Source: Streptosporangium sp040640155
GTDB lineage: Bacteria; Actinomycetota; Actinomycetes; Streptosporangiales; Streptosporangiaceae
Direction: 5' to 3'
Assembly (NCBI RefSeq): GCF_040640155.1
Contig: NZ_JBFABE010000028.1
Span: forward strand, 1 to 64,000
Length of the DNA: 64,000 nucleotides
Shown: positions 34,645-42,138 of the stretch, piece by piece
Layout: each line of letters opens with the position of its first letter
Position numbering within the stretch: position 1 is the first letter of the stretch
The notes under the pieces: model-generated
Seen by the model: only the letters and a program-made list of their open reading frames with translations
The model's database searches: none
Told to the model about the DNA's origin: nothing
Translations under genes and position numbers: made by a program

Positions 34645-35454
34645 CGCCCGCTCACCTCCGCGGGGTGGACGATCGAATCGTCAGTGAGCGGGCGGGCCAG
34701 ATCCACACCCACCTGCCGCGACCACAACAGATGCAGCAGCTGCGTGCGGGCGACCGCCGACGCGACCGTGTCGGCCACCAGCGTTCCGAACGAGCACGGC
34801 CCGGATCGCGGCCTGTCCACGAGGAGCGGGCGCGGGCCCAACGGATCGGTCAACGGCCGGCGCTGCGAGGAAATGGTGTCCGGTGCCACCATGACCTGTC
34901 GCTGCCGGCCGACGACCACCGGATACCGCCACCCGCAGGCCAGCGCGGCCTCCACCGCGGCGGCGAACTTCACCCGATCCTCTGTATCAATCCGGTCTCG
35001 GGGGCGGACGTCGATCGGCCACGTCCCGCTGGTGGTGGAGACCAGAACATCCGGGGCGTGCGCCCAGAAAGTCCAGCACGAGCAAGAGCTTGGCTTCCTC
35101 CAAGCTCTCAAATCCCGGCTGTTGGCCCGTGCTGACCATGAACGCCAGTACGGGACGGTGTTTTTGCCCCTTTCGCCAGGTGAACCGGCGCACCGGCTCG
35201 CTCCGGTGAACATCGAACGAACCCATGTCACGTACCGGGCGGATAACCTCAGCCCCGTTGACCTGCCACAACGTCGTCCATCCCCGGGACCAGGCCGACG
35301 GCAACGTCCAGCCCAGATCATTCCAGGAGATTGCCCCTGGGTCGTTAGCGACCAGATCCAGCAGGTCACAGCGGTGCGAGAGAATCATGATGTCCGCACG
35401 TTCTCGTCTCAACTGCGCCATCGCACCACGGTAGAAATCACCGTGAGTATACAT
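34641..35454 (-). pseudogene. TnsA-like transposase endonuclease gene, frameshifted
   Basis: The first part, from ATG 35454 (an in-frame TAG stands directly before it), encodes MYTHGDFYRGAMAQLRRER, ILSHRCDLLDLVANDPG, SWNDLGWTLPSAW, IRPVRDMGSFDVHRSEPVRR and FESLEEAKLLLVLDFLG, strongly like the actinomycete TnsA-like heteromeric transposase endonuclease subunit. At about 35045 the frame changes; the second part encodes APDVLVSTTSGTWPIDVRPR, AALACGWRYPVVVG, TISSQRRPLTDPLGPRPLL and LLHLLWSRQVGVDLARPL to the stop at 34641. About 25 residues between LDFLG and PDVL, holding part of the nuclease core, are missing. TnsA cuts the 5' ends of the transposon together with TnsB. This copy should be inactive. 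Confidence 0.72.
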
Positions 35455-35464
35455 CTATATACTC
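35445..35464. promoter_or_regulatory. A/T-rich inverted repeat at the TnsA-like start
   Basis: GAGTATA CATCTA TATACTC is a perfect 7-bp inverted repeat covering the start codon and the A/T-rich promoter-like TATATAG. It is unusually A/T-rich for this genome and may be an operator of the transposase operon. Confidence 0.5.
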
Positions 35465-35467
35465 AAA

Positions 35468-35607
35468 GTGACAATTGTGTTCCTGGTGGAGCGATCATGG
35501 TGACAACAACGCTGGGAAGCCCTCGTAGGTGACATTTATCTCTGGGAGCGAGTCTTCGAGTGCCGGCACAGGCCATACGGCCGGTGACAGTTACCTCTGG
35601 GGGCGCA
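35468..35607 (-). repeat. Right border: four dispersed 20-bp transposase-type sites
   Basis: GTGACA-led copies begin at 35468, 35500, 35529 and 35584: the last three continue ACAACGCTGGGA, TTTATCTCTGGGA and GTTACCTCTGGGG, and the first is more diverged. On the minus strand they read CCCAG-rich to TGTCAC, the mirror of the left border. Dispersed sites at a tns-gene end match Tn7 architecture. Confidence 0.65.
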
Positions 35608-36158
35608 GTCGGCGGGCCGCGCCCGGGCGGGCCGGGACCACCGTTGAAACCGCCACCGAAACCGCCACCGAAACCGTCACCGAAACCGCCGTCGAAACCG
35701 TCGTCGGGGCCGCCACCGGGGGCCGGACCGAGGCCGGGCGGGGAACCGCTTGGCCGGAATCGCCGGGCAGCACTAGGCTCTGACCCTTAGATCATTCCGC
35801 CCTGTGTCCGCGGAGCTCCCTCAGCATGCAGGAAGCCCGCCCATGACCCAGGTCCCCGGCCGCCCCCAGGCCGTCGAACGTACTCTCGGCACCCTCGCGG
35901 GCGTCCGAGCCGTCCCCGTCGTCCGAGCCGTCCCCGTCCCCGTCCCCGGCGTCGGCGTCGGTGTCGTTCCCGTCCGTGTCGTCGGCGCCGTCCCCGTCGT
36001 CCGGGGTGCCGGCGCCGGCGTCGTCGCGGGCACCGGCCGGTGAGCGCCGGTGACCCGTGGTGGCACCCCTCCAGGTCGTGGCCCATGAGAGTCCCATTCC
36101 TGGGAAGTCCTAGTGTGCATGTCAAATAGCAGGCCCGACGCTGAAAGGCGCCCCGCAG
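35608..36158. other. Low-complexity intergenic region
   Basis: Two repeat tracts: ACCGAAACCGCC-type 12-mers at about 35640-35705 (would read PPPKPPPKPSPKPP forward), and GTCCCCGTC/GGCGTCGGCGTC units at 35900-36040 (Val/Pro/Gly-rich forward, Asp/Gly-rich in reverse). Open frames exist on both strands (for example 35843-36043 forward and 35792-36097 reverse), each with good third-position G/C, so composition cannot tell which, if any, is a gene. TAGGCT at 35774 has no start codon at leaderless distance. Confidence 0.4.
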
Positions 36159-36866
36159 ATGACTCATATTGATCCGGACGCGCTGGTCGCGAGCTTGAGG
36201 AGCCTCCAGACGACCTCGCCGGCCACGGGCATCGTCCACCAGTTGGAGCGGGCCGTGGACGTGGTGAACTCGCTGTTCGGGTACGCGGGTGCGGGGCTGA
36301 TGTTCGCCGAGGAGGGGAAGGCCCTGCGCTACCTGGTGGCCACCGACGACCGGGGCCGCAGTCTCGAGGGCGCGCAGCTGCACCTGGGGCAGGGGCCGTG
36401 CGTGTCGGCGTACCAGGAGAACTGCGCGGTGACCTCCACCGACGTGCACACCGACCCGCGCTGGCCGAAGCTGGCCGACCGGCTGCACCCCGAGGTGCGG
36501 GCGGTGGCGGGGGTGCCGGTGCGGCTGGGGGGTGAGCCGGTGGGCACGCTCAACGTCTACCAGGCCACCTTCTACGAGTGGGACGACTCGGACGTCCAGG
36601 CCCTCTACGGCTACGCCGACGTGATCGAGCAGCTCCTCACCTCAGCGATGGCCGCCGAGGAGAAGAGCGCCCTGGCCGACCAGCTCCAGTACGCCCTCGA
36701 CTACCGCGTGATCATCGAGCGGGCGATCGGCTACCTGATGGGCAAGCACGACCTGACCGCGACCCAGGCGTTCACCGGCCTGCGCAAGCAGGCCCGTGAC
36801 AGCCGGCGCCGCGTCGCCGACCTCGCGGCCGAGGTACTGGGCGAGGGAGCGGGCGACCTGAGGTGA
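36159..36866 (+). CDS. GAF and ANTAR domain RNA-binding antiterminator
   Basis: A 235-residue signalling protein. The GAF domain (about 20-150) includes NSLFGYAGAGLMFAEEG, LGQGPCVSAYQEN and GVPVRLGGEPVGTLNVY. The ANTAR domain (about 168-225) is three helices: LQYALDYRVIIERAIGYLMGKH with the conserved A..L..G pattern, then ATQAFTGLRKQARDSRRRVADLAAEVL. ANTAR proteins bind dual-hexaloop RNA and prevent termination; GAF senses a small ligand or redox state. C80 region (PCV) and C89 (ENCAV) might matter for sensing. GAAAGG lies before ATG 36159. It overlaps the STAS gene by four bases (GTGA), so the two are coupled. Confidence 0.9.
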   Translation: MTHIDPDALVASLRSLQTTSPATGIVHQLERAVDVVNSLFGYAGAGLMFAEEGKALRYLVATDDRGRSLEGAQLHLGQGPCVSAYQENCAVTSTDVHTDPRWPKLADRLHPEVRAVAGVPVRLGGEPVGTLNVYQATFYEWDDSDVQALYGYADVIEQLLTSAMAAEEKSALADQLQYALDYRVIIERAIGYLMGKHDLTATQAFTGLRKQARDSRRRVADLAAEVLGEGAGDLR

Positions 36867-37207
36867 TCCTGCTCACGTCGCCCGACGTTCCCGGAGGCAG
36901 TGTGGAGATCACGATCTACGGGGATCTCGACCGGCCGGCGGGCGCGGAGCTACGGCGCATGCTCGCCGGGCTCGCCGCGGCGACGGTCGAGCTCGATCTT
37001 GCACACGTGTCCTTCCTCGACTGCGCGGGCGCCAGGGCCCTGCTCGGTGCCGACGAGGACCTGCGCGGCCTGGACCGGGAGATGGTCCTCCTGCGCCCCT
37101 CCGGCCCGGTGCTGAGGCTGCTCGGGCTGCTCGGATTCGCGTCCCACCTGGTGATCGGGGACACCGACGGGGTGGCCGGCGCGAACCACGCCTCGCCGGG
37201 GCACTAA
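36863..37207 (+). CDS. STAS-domain protein lacking the phosphorylatable serine
   Basis: A 114-residue anti-sigma-factor-antagonist fold: VEITIYGDLDRPAGAELRRML, then VELDLAHVSFLDCAGARALLG and the C-terminal GPVLRLLGLLGFASHLVIG. In SpoIIAA-type antagonists the turn reads D-S-S-G with the second serine phosphorylated; here it is DCAG, so neither serine is present and control by a SpoIIAB-type kinase seems impossible. It may bind its partner constitutively or use the cysteine. The GTG start overlaps the GAF-ANTAR stop, so a shared signalling module with that protein is likely. pyrD follows 11 bp later. Confidence 0.82.
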   Translation: MILLTSPDVPGGSVEITIYGDLDRPAGAELRRMLAGLAAATVELDLAHVSFLDCAGARALLGADEDLRGLDREMVLLRPSGPVLRLLGLLGFASHLVIGDTDGVAGANHASPGH

Positions 37208-37218
37208 CCTGATCGGTG

Positions 37219-38316
37219 ATGTATCGATTCGTCTTCTCGCAGGTTCTCAGCCGCCTCGACCCGGAGGACGTGCACCGTCTGACGGTCCGCGCGCTCCGTC
37301 TCCTCTCCGTGACGCCCGTGGTCAGGCGGCTGGTCCACCGCCGCCTCGCGCCGCGCGACCCCGCGCTGCGCGTGCGGGCCTTCGGCGTGCACTTCCCCGG
37401 CCCGTTCGGCCTGGCGGCGGGCTTCGACAAGGACGCCGGTTGTGTCGAGGCCATGTCCGCGCTCGGGTTCGGCCACGTCGAGGTGGGCACGATCACCGCC
37501 CACGCCCAGCCCGGCAACGCCCGGCCCCGGCTGTTCCGCCTCGCCGGGAACCGGGCGATCATCAACCGGATGGGCTTCAACAACGCCGGCGCGGCCGCCG
37601 CTGCCCGGACGCTGCGCAGGTCCCGGGGCGTCCCGGCGATCGTCGGTGTCAACATCGGCAAGACCAAGGTCGTGCCCGAGTCCGGCGCCGTCGAGGACTA
37701 CGTGGCCGGCGCCACGGCGCTCGCCCCGCTGGCCGACTACCTGGTCGTCAACGTCAGCTCGCCCAACACGCCCGGACTGCGCGACCTGCAGGCCGTGGAG
37801 CTGCTGGAGCCGCTCCTGCGGGCGGTGAAGAAGGTGGCCGACGCCACGCCCAAGCGCACCCCCCTGCTGGTCAAGATCGCGCCGGACCTGGCGGACGCCG
37901 ACGTGGACGCGGTCGCCGACCTGGCGCTGGAGATCGGGCTCGACGGCATCATCGCCACCAACACCACGATCGACCGGCGGGGGCTGACCGCCCCCGAACG
38001 GTCCGCGGGCCGTGACGTCGGTCAGGAGAGCGGCGGCCTGTCCGGCCGTCCGCTCAAGGCGCGGTCCCTGGAGGTGCTGCGCAGGCTGCGCGCCAGGGTG
38101 GGCGACCGCCTGGTGCTCGTCTCCGTCGGCGGGGTCGAGGACGCCGACGACGTCTGGGAGCGCCTGCTCGCCGGGGCCACCCTGGTGCAGGGCTACAGCG
38201 CGCTGATCTACGAGGGGCCGCTCTGGGCGTACCGCGTCCACCGCGAGCTCTCCCGCCGCCTCCGCCGTCAGGGTGTGAAGGACCTGCGCGAGATCATCGG
38301 CCGCACCGCGGCCTGA
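37219..38316 (+). CDS. pyrD: Dihydroorotate dehydrogenase (quinone), class 2
   Basis: A 365-residue membrane-associated flavoenzyme oxidising dihydroorotate to orotate in pyrimidine synthesis. The N-terminal 45 residues (SQVLSRLDPEDVHRLTVRAL) form the quinone-tunnel helices of class 2. FMN and substrate motifs are FGLAAGFDKDAG, NRMGFNNAG, VNVSSPNTPGLRDLQ with the catalytic serine, IATNTTIDRRG, and VSVGGVEDADD near the C-terminus. Start: ATG at 37219; a GTG directly before it is possible. The length is normal. It follows the STAS gene by 11 bp, so read-through transcription is likely although functions differ. Confidence 0.95.
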   Translation: MYRFVFSQVLSRLDPEDVHRLTVRALRLLSVTPVVRRLVHRRLAPRDPALRVRAFGVHFPGPFGLAAGFDKDAGCVEAMSALGFGHVEVGTITAHAQPGNARPRLFRLAGNRAIINRMGFNNAGAAAAARTLRRSRGVPAIVGVNIGKTKVVPESGAVEDYVAGATALAPLADYLVVNVSSPNTPGLRDLQAVELLEPLLRAVKKVADATPKRTPLLVKIAPDLADADVDAVADLALEIGLDGIIATNTTIDRRGLTAPERSAGRDVGQESGGLSGRPLKARSLEVLRRLRARVGDRLVLVSVGGVEDADDVWERLLAGATLVQGYSALIYEGPLWAYRVHRELSRRLRRQGVKDLREIIGRTAA

Positions 38317-38556
38317 CGGCACCCGGTCTCCCGTACGCGGGGGCGCCGGGGGCGCCGGGGGCCTCGCGGCGGGGAGCGATCCACGACCCTTCCCCGCCGC
38401 TTCCTTCCCCGCGGTCGCCTTTCCCGCCGCTTTTCTCCACACGGCCCTTTTCCCGCGCCGCCTCCCTCCCGGAGGCCGACGCCGCGTCCTCGCCCCCGGC
38501 GCTCCCCGCGGCCCTGGAACCCCCCGCCCCTGAGGCGCCGCACACGGCCGGGCATA

Positions 38557-38571
38557 TACCCTGGGTGGGTA
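38557..38571. promoter_or_regulatory. CsoR-type copper operator upstream of copZ
   Basis: TACCC TGGGT GGGTA is a perfect inverted repeat with a 5-base centre, 22 bp before the copZ start. Its arms and spacing match the G/C-rich CsoR repressor sites described in Streptomyces. No csoR gene is nearby. Confidence 0.65.
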
Positions 38572-38593
38572 ATCTCGGGATATGGGAGGAACA

Positions 38594-38797
38594 ATGAGCG
38601 TGACCACGTACACCGTCACCGGCATGACCTGCGGCCACTGCGTGAGCTCGGTCAAGGAGGAGGTCGGTGAGGTCTCCGGCGTCACCGGCGTGGAGGTCGA
38701 CCTGGAGAGCGGCCGGGTCGAGGTCACCGGCGACTCACCGGACGAGGCGGCCGTCCGCGCCGCCATCGAGGAGGCCGGTTACCAGGTCTCCGCCTGA
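38594..38797 (+). CDS. copZ: Heavy-metal-associated (HMA) copper chaperone
   Basis: A 67-residue ferredoxin-like fold with the metal motif MTCGHC (about residues 11-16), followed by SVKEEVGEVSGVTGVEVDL and IEEAGYQVSA, the complete HMA pattern. It would bind Cu(I) and pass it to a P-type ATPase. GGAGGAACA precedes ATG 38594; an in-frame ATG 12 bases upstream overlaps the ribosome site. It stands alone: no CopA ATPase or CsoR gene is next to it, although a CsoR-type operator lies directly upstream. A weak hairpin (38846-38864) follows. Confidence 0.92.
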   Translation: MSVTTYTVTGMTCGHCVSSVKEEVGEVSGVTGVEVDLESGRVEVTGDSPDEAAVRAAIEEAGYQVSA

Positions 38798-38845
38798 TCC
38801 GCCCCCGGCGGGCACGCGAGGGGCACCCGCTCCGGACGCGCGGCG

Positions 38846-38864
38846 GGGGCGGCCGTTCCGCCCC
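38846..38864. terminator. Short hairpin between convergent copZ and GH20 genes
   Basis: GGGGCGG / CCGCCCC with a 5-base loop. It is the best stem in the 109-bp convergent gap; moderate support only. Confidence 0.4.
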
Positions 38865-38906
38865 GGGCGGGAGACGCGGCGGGACCGCCGGACGCCGGGA
38901 CGGCCG

Positions 38907-40655
38907 TCAGATGCTGGGACGGGTGGAGTCGGCCTCGTGGGTCATCTCCTCCAGGTGCCGCATCGCCTCGTCCACCCGGACGACCCCCGGGCGGTGGCGC
39001 CGGAGCCCGGTCCCACCGGCCTGCCACGGATGCGGCCCGCCCGGCGGCCGGTACTCCACGCCGAGCGCGTCGAGGCGCCCCAGGTGGGTCCGGAGCCGTG
39101 AGGCGAAGTCGTCCCCCGCCCGCCCCGCCCAGGCCACCTCCGCCAGGGCGCACCCCCGGGGCCAGGCCCGGTAGTCCACCGCGCGCGCGTCGGGCAACCG
39201 CTCGCTCCAGAGCTGGAACTGCGCCCCGATCACGCGCTCGCGCTCGGCCGGGGTCCACTCCTCGGGGGCGGGCCGGTAGGCCGCGACGTCCGCCACGGTG
39301 ATCGCGTCGCCGATGGCGATCGGCTCACGCTCGGAGGACTCCTCGGCGTAGTCGAAGTAGAGCGGGAACACCGGGGTCTGCACCACGTCGTGCCCGGCCG
39401 CGGCGGCGCGCCTGGCCACCCCCGGGCCGCGCCAGGGCATCACGATCGTGTCGGGCCTGAGCATGCCGCTGACGAACGCCTCGTCCCAGACCACCGCCCG
39501 GCTGCCACGCTCGGCCAGCACGTCCGCCAGGCGCCGCAGGAACCAGGCGTGCAGCTCGGCCGGGCTCCCCAGCCCGAGCTCCGCCTGGAAGGCGACGATC
39601 TCGGGGGAGGCGGCCCAGTCGTCGAGCACGCACTCGTCCCCGCCGACGTGGACGTACGGGGTCTCGCCCAGCGCCCCCAGGATCTCGTCGAACACCTCGG
39701 TCAGGAAGTCGACGGTCTCCGGCAGGGGGGACAGGATCGCGGGGGAGATGCCCCAGCGCTCCAGCACCCGGTGGGGCTCGGGACGGCGCCCGCCGGTGGC
39801 GCGGGCGTCGAGCTCCGGGTAGGCCGCGAGGATCGCCGAGGCGTGCCCCGGCACGTCGATCTCGGGAACCACCGTCACGGCCCGGGCCCGCGCGTAGGCG
39901 CCGATCTCGGCGAGGTCGTCCAGCGTGTAGTACCCGCCGTGCGGTACGTCGTCGAAGGCGGGCTCCTCCCGGTAGTGGCTCACGATCGTGCGCGGGCGGT
40001 GCGAGCCCACCTCGTGCAGCCGCGGGTGCGCCCGGCTCTCGACCCGCCAGCCCTGGTCGTCGGCGAGGTGCAGGTGGAGGCGGTTCAGCTTGTGCGCCGC
40101 CATGAGGTCGATCATCCTGAACACCTCGCGCCTGGGCAGGAAGTGCCGCGCCACGTCCAGGTGAACCCCGCGCCAGGAGAACCGGGGCGCGTCCCGGACC
40201 CGGCACAACGGCACGCTCCAGGCGACACCGCCGGACGTCCCCGCCCCCGTGCCACCGGACGTCCCCGCGGCCCCGTGTCCCGTTCCGGCTCCCGCCCCGT
40301 GTCCCGCTCCGGCCGCCGCGCGGAACGCCGCGTCGGGGAGGAGCTGCCGCAGTGTCTGACCCGCGTAGAAGGCCCCCGCCCGGTCCCCGGCCACCACCCG
40401 CACGCCGTCGGCCGCCACGTCCACCGTGTACGCCTCCGGACCGAGCGCCGGGTCCGTCTCCACCGTGATCGTGCCCGTCCCGCCGGAACCCGTTCCCCCG
40501 GGACGCCGGTCGCCGGGACGCGGGTCGAGCGCCGCCAGCGCGAGCCGCAGCGCGCCGACCGGCTCGGCGGGACCGGACACCGTGAGCCCGAAGGGAAGGG
40601 CGAGGCGGCCGTCGGCGGGCGTGAGGGCCGAGGGGAGCGGCAGGAGGTCGGTCAT
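38907..40655 (-). CDS. GH20 beta-N-acetylhexosaminidase
   Basis: A 582-residue enzyme. An N-terminal GH20b domain (about 5-165; TVSGPAEPVGALRLALAAL, GAFYAGQTLRQLLPDA) carries a Gly/Ala/Thr/His-rich insertion (GAGHGAGAGTGHGAAGTSGG) before the (beta/alpha)8 catalytic domain. The catalytic Asp-Glu pair is in HVGGDEC (about 334-340); FSWRGVHLDVARHF, HLADDQGWRVESR and VVPEIDVPGHASA are conserved. It removes terminal GlcNAc or GalNAc from chitin oligomers, peptidoglycan or glycans. No signal peptide is visible from this start, so action on imported chitobiose-type sugars is likely. The ATG at 40655 has GGAG unusually close (one base), so the start is somewhat uncertain. It follows the amidase gene by 44 bp. 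Confidence 0.9.
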   Translation of the reverse strand: MTDLLPLPSALTPADGRLALPFGLTVSGPAEPVGALRLALAALDPRPGDRRPGGTGSGGTGTITVETDPALGPEAYTVDVAADGVRVVAGDRAGAFYAGQTLRQLLPDAAFRAAAGAGHGAGAGTGHGAAGTSGGTGAGTSGGVAWSVPLCRVRDAPRFSWRGVHLDVARHFLPRREVFRMIDLMAAHKLNRLHLHLADDQGWRVESRAHPRLHEVGSHRPRTIVSHYREEPAFDDVPHGGYYTLDDLAEIGAYARARAVTVVPEIDVPGHASAILAAYPELDARATGGRRPEPHRVLERWGISPAILSPLPETVDFLTEVFDEILGALGETPYVHVGGDECVLDDWAASPEIVAFQAELGLGSPAELHAWFLRRLADVLAERGSRAVVWDEAFVSGMLRPDTIVMPWRGPGVARRAAAAGHDVVQTPVFPLYFDYAEESSEREPIAIGDAITVADVAAYRPAPEEWTPAERERVIGAQFQLWSERLPDARAVDYRAWPRGCALAEVAWAGRAGDDFASRLRTHLGRLDALGVEYRPPGGPHPWQAGGTGLRRHRPGVVRVDEAMRHLEEMTHEADSTRPSI

Positions 40656-40699
40656 GCTCCGATCATGCCAAGCCGCTCCGCCGCCGTGGAACCGCCCCG

Positions 40700-41653
40700 C
40701 TACCTGAGATAGGCCTGCAGGCCGTTCGCCAGGGAGAGCGCGATCCTCTGCCGGAACGCGGCCCGCTGGAACTTGGCGGCCTCGGCGGGGTTCTTCATGT
40801 TGCCGCACTCGATGAAGATCTTGGGAACCGTGGAGAGGTTCAGGCCACCGAGGTCCTTGCGGTAGTCCAGTGCCTGCCGGCCGATGTAGGTCGAGTACGA
40901 CAGGCCGGTGCCGCTCCGGAAGGCGTCCCGCACGTTCAGGCCGAGCTTCTTGGAGGCCCCGACCACCGGGTCCACCGGGCCGCCGATCTTCTCCGGCATG
41001 ATCACGTGGAAGCCGTGGTCGGCGGCGCCCGACCCGTCGGCGTGAACCGAGATCGCCGCGTCCGCCTTGGCCCGGTTGCCGATCGCGGCCCGCTGGGTGA
41101 TGCACGGGCCGACGCCGGAGTTGCCGTCGCGGGTCAGCTTGACCGTCGCGCCACGGCTCTTGAGGATCGCGGCCAGGCGCTGGGAGACGTCCCAGGTGAA
41201 GGCCGCCTCGCTGTAGCCGTTCGCGGTGGCGGTGCCCGTGGTGTCGCACGCCTTCCACTGGGTCAGCACGTTGACCTTCTTGTTGATCTCCGCGGGGTGG
41301 CGGTAGTTCTGCCCGTTGTGACCGGGGTCGACGACCACGACCTTGCCGGCGAGCGGCCTGGACCGGCCGGACCCGCTCACCGGGCTCGCGGAGCTCGCGG
41401 AGCTCGCGGAGCTCGCGGGATCGCTCGCCGTGCCGGCCGCGCCCCCGTCCGACGGGCTGCCCGCGTCCCCGGCGGGGGTCGCGCCGGAATCCGTGCCCGG
41501 GTCCGTGCCGGCCGCCGGGCCCGAGTTCGCGCCGGCGGCCGGCACGGGGCCGCGCCCGCCCGCGAGATCCGCGCTGGCGGTGCCGCCGCAGGCGGCCGCG
41601 CCCAGGCCGCACAGGACAAGGGTCGTCGCGAGTGCTCTGCCGGTCACGCTCAT
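40700..41653 (-). CDS. N-acetylmuramoyl-L-alanine amidase (Amidase_3), exported
   Basis: A 317-residue secreted zinc amidase. The N-terminal hydrophobic segment (LATTLVLCGLGAAAC) with a cysteine suggests a lipoprotein or plain signal peptide; then a Gly/Ala/Ser/Asp spacer (about 30-95, with SASSASSASSAS) probably crossing the wall. The Amidase_3 domain starts at KVVVVDPGHNGQN (zinc H), continues with EAAFTWDVSQRL (zinc E), AAISVHADGS (zinc H) and the catalytic glutamate in FIECGNMKN. It cleaves the amide between MurNAc and the peptide stem during wall remodelling. ATG 41653 has TTGGGGGCG upstream; TTG 41662 is less likely. Confidence 0.9.
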   Translation of the reverse strand: MSVTGRALATTLVLCGLGAAACGGTASADLAGGRGPVPAAGANSGPAAGTDPGTDSGATPAGDAGSPSDGGAAGTASDPASSASSASSASPVSGSGRSRPLAGKVVVVDPGHNGQNYRHPAEINKKVNVLTQWKACDTTGTATANGYSEAAFTWDVSQRLAAILKSRGATVKLTRDGNSGVGPCITQRAAIGNRAKADAAISVHADGSGAADHGFHVIMPEKIGGPVDPVVGASKKLGLNVRDAFRSGTGLSYSTYIGRQALDYRKDLGGLNLSTVPKIFIECGNMKNPAEAAKFQRAAFRQRIALSLANGLQAYLR

Positions 41654-41766
41654 CGCCCCCAAGGTGTACGTCGTCGACCACCCAACTTACGTGGCTTGGC
41701 GGCGTGGCTCGGCCGTTGTCGCGATATCGACCCTTCCGCGCCCGCCGGCGGCGGGCCCTCACCCCG

Positions 41767-42015
41767 TCACCAGGCGTGCTCGCCGACCTCCTGCTTCTGC
41801 AGGAGCGAGGCCAGCTCCCTGGCGTCCTCGGCGTCCAGGCCGAGGACCACGCGGGGACGCCCCCATGGGTGGTCGATCGAATGGGCCACGTAGCTGGCCA
41901 CGGACTCGACCCCCGCGTCCCCGCCGCGGCCTCGGGTGGCCCGCCAGTGGGCCCACGCCCGTTCGAGCTCGGCGGCCGCCCGCTGGGCGCATGACACCAG
42001 TTCCGGATCACGCAT
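41767..42015 (-). CDS. Conserved hypothetical protein
   Basis: An 82-residue soluble helical protein. MRDPELVSCAQRAAAELERAW starts it; then ASYVAHSIDHPWGRPRVVLG and DAEDARELASLLQ. GAGGGGGG is positioned five bases before ATG 42015. The conserved pattern (one cysteine near the N-terminus, SIDHPWGRPRVV) suggests an actinomycete family without assigned function. The LacI gene upstream is separated by a strong terminator, so it has its own promoter. There are no membrane segments or catalytic motifs. Confidence 0.75.
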   Translation of the reverse strand: MRDPELVSCAQRAAAELERAWAHWRATRGRGGDAGVESVASYVAHSIDHPWGRPRVVLGLDAEDARELASLLQKQEVGEHAW

Positions 42016-42099
42016 TGTTACCCCCCTCGTCTCGGTCGGAGTCAACACCGGCGACGCGCCGCCGTCCGGGATGTTGACCCGGATTTGAGGAGGGCATGG

Positions 42100-42136
42100 G
42101 GCCTGCCTGGGCGTGCTGTAACGCTCCAGGCAGGCC
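42100..42136 (-). terminator. Terminator hairpin after the LacI gene
   Basis: GGCCTGCCTGG / CCAGGCAGGCC, a perfect 11-bp stem extended inward by GCGT/ACGC, starts three bases after the LacI stop codon. Confidence 0.85.
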
Positions 42137-42138
42137 GC

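Larger units (their letters stand above)
26615..35607. mobile_element. Remnant of a Tn7-like (TnsA-type) transposon or island
   Basis: About 9 kb bordered by the same 20-bp site in inverted orientation: two abutting copies at the left (26621-26660) and four dispersed copies at the right (35468-35603). The right end contains a broken TnsA-like gene reading inward and the first codons of the next transposase gene. Coding quality changes inside: there are five decayed genes and visibly lower G/C at third positions than in the flanks. Tn7-type elements have several transposase-binding sites at each end and their tns genes reading inward from one end, as here. The core transposase, ATPase and targeting genes are missing, so it cannot move by itself. 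No matching 5-bp target duplication is visible at the proposed ends. Confidence 0.6.

Noticed and set aside
26610..35612. Target-site duplication at the island borders
   Set aside because: The 5 bp outside the proposed ends (CTCGC left, GTCGG right) do not match; the exact ends or the original insertion structure remain unresolved.
26600..35620. IS21-type element as the source of the terminal repeats
   Set aside because: IS21 elements also have multiple end repeats, but the right end encodes a TnsA-like protein and no IstA/IstB remnant is visible.
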